From the NCBI GenBank assembly GCA_023935145.1, contig CM043699.1:76979138-77043137 (forward strand): a stretch of DNA of 64,000 bases. Reading direction: 5' to 3'. Position 1 is the stretch's first letter. Each line of letters begins with the position of its first letter. This DNA comes from Bretschneidera sinensis (taxonomy: Eukaryota > Streptophyta > Magnoliopsida > Brassicales > Akaniaceae). The translations under genes and the position numbers were made by a program. Shown here in pieces: positions 57,054-64,000 of the stretch. Under the pieces are notes generated by a model that worked only from the letters and a program-made list of their open reading frames with translations, ran no database searches and was not told where the DNA came from.

Positions 57054-57851
57054 TTAAGTGCTCTGGAAATTGCTTAAATTCCAAGTTAGTGCCTGTACAA
57101 TAAAAGGGAAAAAAATAATATTAGTAGGCACATGAGGGTCAAATGGATCGGTGTACTTACTTGAATGCTTTGGAGAGGCCTCAAGGAGGTGCATAGTGTC
57201 GATGATGTCATCAGTAACATCCTCACATTTGGGCTCAATATCAGATCCTTTGAGACAATGGGTGAGGGTGGTCACCAATGGATCAATGTGATGGACATGA
57301 AAAACTTGCTCAACAACACCTTGCTGTCGTTCACTCAGCTCTTTAGCCAATTGCCCCACTTGTACTACCAATCTTTGAATGGCTTGCTTAGGCTTTGCAA
57401 CGATTTCCCTTTACTCAGACTGGAATTGTCTTTCCTCTGCCATTAATTGTTCTTATGAAGTCATCAACTGCCTTACAAGACTCTCTAGGTCACTTTGCTT
57501 TGATTCCGGAACTTATTGGGTTGCTGGTTGGGAATTCCTTTGCTGCCCTTGAAGGTTCAAGGCATTTTGTTCGTTGCTCCATGAGAAGTTTGGGTGGTGT
57601 CTCCATCCAGGATTGTAGGTATTTGCATATATTTTGTAGTTGTTCAGTCCTGTATAATTTGCTTGCTCTTGATCTGCAGATGAATACAAAGGGAAAGTGT
57701 CAGTAGTGTGATTAAAACGAGAACATATAGCACATACCTGGAGTGGTTTGGCTCGCGGACTAGGTGAGATGTTTTGAGTAGTCATGGCGTTTATGAGCAT
57801 ATCTAGCTTCCTCTCCATAGCATCTAGACAAGCATATCTAGTTTCTACCAT
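57054..57851 (-). pseudogene. gag: Element D gag remnant, copy 1
   Basis: Starts MVETRYACLDAMERKLDMLINAM, then a zinc-knuckle-like CAICSRFNHTTDTFPLYSS whose last Cys is Phe-Pro-Leu, then YANTYNPGWRHHPNFSW, a phrase shared with the B and C gag. A broken frame follows with coil-like QVEQLAKELSERQQ and EPKCEDVTDDIIDTMHLLEAS. Compared with B, the N-terminal capsid core and all of pol are missing. Stops near 57440-57510 separate the pieces. Confidence 0.75.
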
Positions 57852-58158
57852 TGGTGCTTCTCCCTCGATTGAATTAGTTGAAAAACTTCAGTGTAGCAGT
57901 TTCAGTACTGCTTCTCGGGTACTCTCTGGAGTTTTTGGGCTCGAGCACACCAAGAACAGTGCTCGATTGCACTAGGATTGTGCTCAATCGCAATGAGGAC
58001 AGAAACTCCTCCTCTGCACACTGAACAAAAACAGAAAACGAAAAGAAGGAATAAATCTTATTTTTGATAAAAATAAAAAAATAAAATGGAACGGAATAAA
58101 ATAAAATAAAATAAAATAAAAACTAACGAAAATAATTCCAAAAAGAAAATTAGCACAA

Positions 58159-58176
58159 TCCTTGGCAACGGTGCCA
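58159..58176 (-). other. Element D primer-binding site, copy 1
   Basis: Minus strand TGGCACCGTTGCCAAGGA, a variant of the tRNA-Asp-type site. The second copy, TGGCAACGTTGCCAGGGA, is at 62036-62053. Confidence 0.65.
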
Positions 58177-58185
58177 AAAACTTTG

Positions 58186-59446
58186 TGTGCGTTTATCTAC
58201 CTAAATAAATAAGTAAATAATCGTACTTGTTTTACTTGCAAGTGCACAAGGTCAACTTAGTAGTATAGTGTGCGAATGCAAGATCATCTCTATAGGGATT
58301 GGTAAATTTAACTTTAGAATTAGTTTTGAAATAATGAAATAAAAATAAGAGAAATAAATATTGAGTTGAAATAATAAAGATAAAGGCGTAGGGACTTGGT
58401 ATCCACCACTAATCATGCTACCACAACAAAACAGTATGCCAATACTTTACTCATGTCATGAATACCTAATGCTTGTCAACCCTACTCCTTAAGCTATTGA
58501 TTTTCCTAAGCAACGAGTTAGGCATGATATCTACTCTAACTCTTTTCTCTCTCAAGGGATTAAGCATGGTGTATACTGAGTTGTTCCTTAAGAGAGCATA
58601 GGATTTGTCGAAATCGACAACCACATGAGACCTAAGGCATGGTATCTACTCCCGGTTTCCCATGTTGATTAACCCAAGAATCCGGTGTGGATATCTTTTG
58701 TTACTAATGTTAAACCCAGGACTCGGTCATCCAAATTGATTCAACTAACTAATCCATACAACATGCATACGTTGATCAGACACACACATATGAGGAATTT
58801 AAATTAAAACAGGTATTAATCAAGTTAAGCAACACAACATGAATATCGCAAATGTACCAATACTGAATTATTGAATAAACATAATTAAGGCTTCAACCAA
58901 GCCCTTACTAAAAGTTTAAGTACACATAATAAAAATAAAGGAAAGAAGAAACCCGAGAGAAGAGTCGTCAATTCTCCCCCACAGTTTCCTTCTCCGGTCT
59001 CCCCGAACAAAGACTAAACTAAAGAGAAGATATGCTCCTCAAAAGGGAGATCCCTCTTTCTATGTTTTTCAAGGCTACTTATAAGGTTTAAGTAACCTTG
59101 GAAACCCTAGGAGTCTTAAAACAAAACCCTAATTTATTTCCAAAACAGGTTCTGTCGTTTTACTATTTACTGTCGTACGTGTGCGTTCGATCATTCTTCA
59201 AGTGTGCGTGAGCGCAGGTGCTATGCACTCGATCATAGGTCTCCTGCACTCGATCACACCTACCAGATGACAACTTGCTCTAGATTTTCTCTTTAAGCCC
59301 GAGAAGCGTCAAAATTGCTTCCTTTTCTCCAAAAACCTATAAAAACCCATAAAACACAGAAAATAAGTAAAATAGACTAAAATACGCACACTTAGGGTTT
59401 AACAAGTGTAAATTAAGGGGCTTAAATAATATTTAAGCCCCTTTCA
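58186..59446 (-). repeat. Element D LTR copy 2 (1261 bp)
   Basis: Highly similar to copies 1 and 3. Lacks a ~20-bp stretch present in copy 1 near 54625, as copy 3 does. The TATA box equivalent is altered (near 59083). Confidence 0.88.
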
Positions 59447-62062
59447 CACCCCCAAACTTACATATTGCTAGTCCCTTAGCAATACGAAACTAAAAATAAA
59501 GAAAAAATAATAACAAAGATAAATTCAGTATTCATGTTTATATAAAAACTTGGGTTGCACAAAAAACCATGATGATAGTTCATGAGTAAGTTTATAATAA
59601 AAACACATTTTTGCAATGAATAAGGATTTTAAAAGTTCATGTTACTTACACAAGGCTAGTTTAAGGCATCACAAGTTGACTTTGTGTATGTGGTGGATTA
59701 GCACATAAAAGATGGAACTTCCAAATATTTCAAATGTATAGTATTTCAGTGTCCAAACCTTCATCGAATTCCTTGTTAGACGAAACAAAAATGGCATAGT
59801 TTTTACTTCTTTTCTTTTTCTTTCATCATGAGATCTTTGCCAGGTTGAGTTCCATTTAAGCTTTCTAATTGACCCTTGTAGCGAGTGTTTAGCCAATGAC
59901 TCCCAAAGCAGATGATTCTAGGGCATTAGGTGTGAAGACACCCCTAAGGACTTATTAACTCGAGTATAAAAGGCTACGAAACTAACAGGTCTTAATGCTT
60001 CTAAGTAAAAATCCCCACCTTTTGACAAGAACACTCACTGCTTATTGAGGCAAGAGGTCCAGTTACTCAGCGAATTTTTTTTTATGATCATTAAATGCTT
60101 AATCCCCACCTTTTGACATGAACTCTCAATGCTTACTGAGGCAAGAGGTCCAGTTACTCAGCGGAAATTTTATTTAATGATCATTAGGAGTATTTTATTT
60201 TCTCTTTTTGCATGATGGACATTTTTCTCTTTATTTATCTATACCAAATTGTTTATCTAACAAGTTATTTGATTACGATTAAGTCATGGAAACATATATA
60301 TTAAAATTACATGTCATACTCAACACAAATGCGTGCTAATATGCTCGTGTCAAATCTGGATCAAACTCGTGAATTCTTAAGTGCCTTAAGGTAGGTAACT
60401 AACTTTTAAAATTCTTATTACTAGACTATGTGTTCTAGATTGTAAGATTACTAATGAAGTATTATCATAAATTTTTTGTAAACAACCAAAATTTTCATTA
60501 AATATGAATATGCATTTATCTAAAAAAAAATAGGACATAGTGTGTGATTGTAATTGTGTCTCCCATACCCCCAAACTTAAAGTACACATTGTCCTCAATG
60601 TGAATGACATGGAAAGATCTGACCTGGGAGATGGGGAACTTAGGTGGATAGCATGGCTCATAGCACGCCCCCAAACTTGAACTTTGATGCACATAGTGTC
60701 CCTAAAAAAAAAAGAAAAACTAATGTAATACGTGAAAATAAAAAGTACGAAAAATAAATAAATAACAATAAATATGAAAAATAATAAAAATAAAATGATA
60801 AGCTGTGGGGTGCCTCCCATGAGGGCTAAGTTTAACGTCTTTAGTCGGACCAAGCCTTATTTTTCCCCAAAACTAAGATTCGCAGTAACTAGCACAGGTG
60901 GTGTCTTATTCTCTCCCATATAAGCATAAGTTAAGTGCTCTGGAAATTGCTTGAATTCCAAGTTAGGTGCCTGTACAATAAAAGGGAAAAAAATAATATT
61001 AGTAGGCACATGAGGGTCAAATGGATCGGTGTACTTACTTGAATGCTTTGGAGAGGCCTCAAGGAGGTGCATAGTGTCGATGATGTCATCAGTAACATCC
61101 TCACATTTAGGCTCAACATCAGATCCTTTGAGACAATGGGTGAGGGTGGTCACCAATGGATCAATGTGATGGACATGACAAACTTGCTCAACAACACCTT
61201 GCTGTCGTTCACTCAGCTCTTTAGCCAATTGCTCCACTTGTACTTCCAATCTTTGAATGGCTTGCTCAGGCTTTGCAACGATTTCCCTTTGCTCAGTCTG
61301 GAATTGTCTTTCCTCTGCCATGAATTGTTCTTGTGAAGTCATCAACTGCCTTACAAGACTCTCTAGGTCACTTTGCTTTGATTCCGGAACTTATTGGGTT
61401 GCTGGTTGGGAATTCCTTTGCTGCCCTTGAAGGTTCAAGGCATTTTGTTCGTTGCTCTATGAGAAGTTTGGGTGGTGTCTCCATCCAGGATTGTAGGTAT
61501 TTGCATATATTTTTAGTTGTTCGGTCCCGCATAATTTGCTTTCTCTTGATCTGCAGATGAATACAAAGGGAAAGTGTCAGTAGTGTGATTAAAACGAGAA
61601 CATATAGCACATACCTGGAGTGGTTTGGCTCGCGGACTAGGTGAGATGTCTTGAGTAGTCATGGCGTTTATGAGCATATCTAGCTTCCTCTCCATCGCAT
61701 CTAGACAAGCATATCAAGTTTCTACCATTGGTGCTTTTCCCTCGATTGAATTAGTTGAAAAACATCAGTGTAGCAGTTTCAGTACTACTTCTCGGGTACT
61801 CTCTGGAGCTTTTGCGCTCGAGCACACCAAGAACAGTGCTCGATTGCACTAGGATTGTGCTCAATCGCAATGAGGACAGGAACTCCTCCTCTGCACACTG
61901 AACAAAAACAGAAAACGAAAAGAAGGAATAAATCTTATTTTTGATAAAAATAAAAAAATAAAACGAAACAGACTAAAATAAAATAAAATAAAATAAAAAC
62001 TAACGAAAATAATTCCAAAAAGAAATTTAGCACAATCCCTGGCAACGTTGCCAAAAAATTTG
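59447..62062 (-). other. Element D internal region 2
   Basis: Same layout as region 1. Contains a ~45-bp stretch near 59607-59652 that region 1 lacks and region 3 has. Confidence 0.78.
60857..61734 (-). pseudogene. gag: Element D gag remnant, copy 2, best preserved
   Basis: The second part is an open 162-codon frame (60857-61345) starting MMTSQEQFMAEERQF. It has a coiled-coil-like stretch (IQRLEVQVEQLAKELSERQQGVVEQV), EPKCEDVTDDIIDTMHLLEAS, and FKQFPEHLTYAYMGENKTPPVLVTANLSF. That end corresponds to the LKPLPxxLKYVFLG linker that precedes reverse transcriptase in autonomous relatives. The first part (61513-61734) has the zinc-knuckle-like region. The protein would lack capsid core and enzymes. 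Whether it is made is unknown. Confidence 0.72.
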
Positions 62063-63323
62063 TGTGCGTTTATCTACCTAAATAAATAAGTAAATAATCG
62101 TACTTGTTTTACTTGCAAGTGCACAACGTCAACTTAGTAGTATAGTGTGCGAATGCAAGATCATCTCCACAGGGATTGGTAAATTTAACTTTAGAATTAG
62201 TTTTGAAATAATGAAATAAAAATAAGAGAAATAAATATTGAGTTGAAATAATAAAGATAAAGGCGTAGGGACTTGGTATCCACCACTAATCATGCTACCA
62301 CAACAAAACAGTATGCCAATACTTTACTCATGTCATGAATACCTAATGTTTGTCAACCCTACTCCTTAAGCTATTGATTTCCCTAAGCAACGAGTTAGGC
62401 ATTGTATCTACTCTAACTCTTTTCTCTCTTAAGGGATTAAGCATGGTGTATACTGAGTTGTTCTTTAAGAGAGCATAGGATTTGTGAAAATCGACAACCA
62501 CATGAGACCTAAGGCATGGTATCTACTCCCGGTTTCCCATGTTGATTAACCCAAGAATCCGGCATGGATATCTTTTGTTACTAATGTTAAACCCAGGACT
62601 CGGTCATCCAAATTGATTCAACTAACTAATCCATACCACATGCATATGTTGATCAGACACACACATATGAGGAATTTAAATAAAAACAGGTATTAATCAA
62701 GTTAAGCAACACAACATGAATATCGCAAATATGCCAATACTAAATTATTGGATAAACATAATTTGCGCTTCAACCAAGCCCTTACTAAAAGTTTAAGTAC
62801 ACATAATAAAAATAAAGGAAAGAAGAAACCCGAGAGAAGAGTCGTCAATTCTCCCCCACAGTTTCCTTCTCCGGTCTCCCCGAACAAAGACTAAACTAAA
62901 GGGAAGATATGCTCTTCAAAAGGGAGATCCCTCTTTCTATGTTTTTCAAGGCTATTTATAAGGTTTAAGTAACCTTGGAAACCCTGGGAGTCTTAAAACA
63001 AAACCCTAATTTATTTCCAAAACAGGTTCTGTCATTTTACTATTTACTGTCGTATGTGTGCACTCGATCATTCTTCAAGTGCGCACGAGCGCAGGTGCTA
63101 TGTGCTCGATCGTAGGTCTCCTGCACTCGATCGCACCTACCAGATGACAGCTTGTTCTAGATTTTCTCTTTAAGCCCGAGAAGCTTCAAAATTGCTTCCT
63201 TTTCTCCAAAAACCTATAAAAACCCATAAAACACAGAAAAGAAGTAAAATATACTAAAATACGCACACTAAGTGTTTAACAAGTGTAAATTAAGAGGCTT
63301 AAATAATATTTAAGCCCCTATCA
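62063..63323 (-). repeat. Element D LTR copy 3 (1261 bp)
   Basis: Same ends as copy 2, same length. Minus-strand TATAAATA at 62953-62960. Confidence 0.88.
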
Positions 63324-64000
63324 CACCCCCAAACTTACATATTTCTAGTCCCTTAGCAATACGAAACTAAAAACTAAAGAAAAAATAATAGCGAAGATAA
63401 ATTCAGTATTCATGTTTAAATGAAAACTTGGGTTGCACAAAAAACCATGATGATAGTTCATGAGTAAGTTTATAAGAAAAACACATTTTTGCAATGAATA
63501 AGGATTTTAAAAGTTCATGTTACTTACATAAGGCTAGTTTAAGGCATCATAAGTTGACTTAGTGTATGTGGTGGATTAGCACATAAAAGATGGAACTTCC
63601 AAATGTTTCTAATGTATAGTGTTTCGGTGTCCAAACCTTCATCGAATTCCTTGTTAGACGAAACAAAAACGACATAGTTTTTACTTCTTTTCTTTTTCTT
63701 TCATCATGAGATCTTTACCATGTTGAGTTCCATTTAAGCTTTCTAATTGACCTGTGTAGCGAGTGTTTAGCCATTGACTCCAAAACCAGATGGTTCTAGG
63801 GCATTAGGTGTGGAGACACCCCTAAGGACTTATTAACTTGAGTAAAAAAGGCTACGAAACTAACAGATCTTAATGCTTCTAAGCAAAAATCCCCACCTTT
63901 TGACGTGAACACTCACTGCTTACTGAGGCAAGAGGTCCAGTTACTCAGCGAAATTTTTTTTTATGATCATTAAATGCTTAATCCCCACCTTTTGACATGA
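63324..64000 (-). other. Element D internal region 3, cut by window end
   Basis: Begins with the purine tract and matches 59447-60120. It continues past the window, so the array has at least three internal copies. Confidence 0.8.

Larger units (their letters stand above)
55599..58185 (-). other. Element D internal region 1
   Basis: The purine tract is at 55599-55609, then a long 3' non-coding region (55610-57050) with two related units at 56120-56290 (AGTAACTGGACCTC..., as in element C), then gag remnants (57054-57851), a leader, and the primer site at 58159-58176. Confidence 0.75.
54328..64000 (-). mobile_element. Tandem LTR-sharing array of Athila-like non-autonomous element D
   Basis: Three LTRs (54328-55598, 58186-59446, 62063-63323) alternate with internal regions (55599-58185, 59447-62062, 63324 to beyond the window), all in minus orientation. 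Repeat steps are 3858 and 3877 bp. Each internal region has a primer site at one end and a purine tract GTTTGGGGGTG at the other, so every inner LTR serves as both 3' and 5' LTR. No protease, RT or integrase is present. Copies 2 and 3 share indels that copy 1 lacks. Confidence 0.9.

Overview
This window looks like nuclear DNA of a flowering plant, most likely a eudicot. It is a nest of LTR retrotransposons with very little host-gene sequence. The signs are Ty1/copia and several Ty3/gypsy families, primer-binding sites complementary to plant tRNA-Asp and tRNA-iMet, a plant-type LINE remnant, AT-rich spacers and no bacterial gene organisation. I see no intact host gene, no tRNA or rRNA gene and no CRISPR array. 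Species cannot be named from the sequence.

Layout. 1-3082: 3' half of a decayed Ty1/copia element (+) with its 3' LTR. 3083-4032: spacer with LTR-like remnants. 4033-24162: Athila/Tat-like element A (minus, pol-less, gag only). Its 5' LTR is split by the insertion of B. 9232-22911: element B (minus, 13.7 kb), with near-identical LTRs, a TTGCT target duplication, an intact 1824-residue gag-pol polyprotein and a second 386-residue ORF. It is the only element here with coding capacity. 24163-25825: spacer with a 5'-truncated LINE flanked by a perfect 10-bp duplication, then a ~185-bp tandem repeat. 25826-36406: element C (+), a full-length but coding-dead Athila/Tat-like element. 36464-36832: pseudogene of a small GRF-type zinc-finger protein. 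37700-40552: non-autonomous LTR element E (minus), whose body is an array of about thirty 48-bp hairpin units. 42068-42345: the last two exons of an unrecognised host gene. 44590-45172: 5' end of a further gypsy element F. 45173-52088: decayed Tekay/Del-like chromovirus G (+), interrupted by a perfect solo LTR of the A family (49588-51039). 52089-54327: second copia remnant H (minus), in which one LTR has internal sequence on both sides. 54328-64000: element D (minus), a pol-less Athila-like element present as a head-to-tail array LTR-internal-LTR-internal-LTR-internal with a ~3.87-kb period, running off the window.

How the parts relate. A, B, C and D share features of one broad Athila/Tat-like group: tRNA-Asp-type primer site, related gag, related 3' region before the polypurine tract. 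A and D have lost protease, reverse transcriptase and integrase, so they could only move with proteins from a B-like partner (inference). The LTRs of A, C and the solo LTR carry a promoter-like arrangement matching the plant snRNA upstream sequence element, placed exactly 33 bp from a TATA box. B's LTR contains a stretch resembling the copia LTR. LTRs of C and D share a GATCGAGC-type motif block. The most unusual structures are the hairpin array in E, the LTR-sharing tandem array of D, and the snRNA-like LTR promoter architecture.
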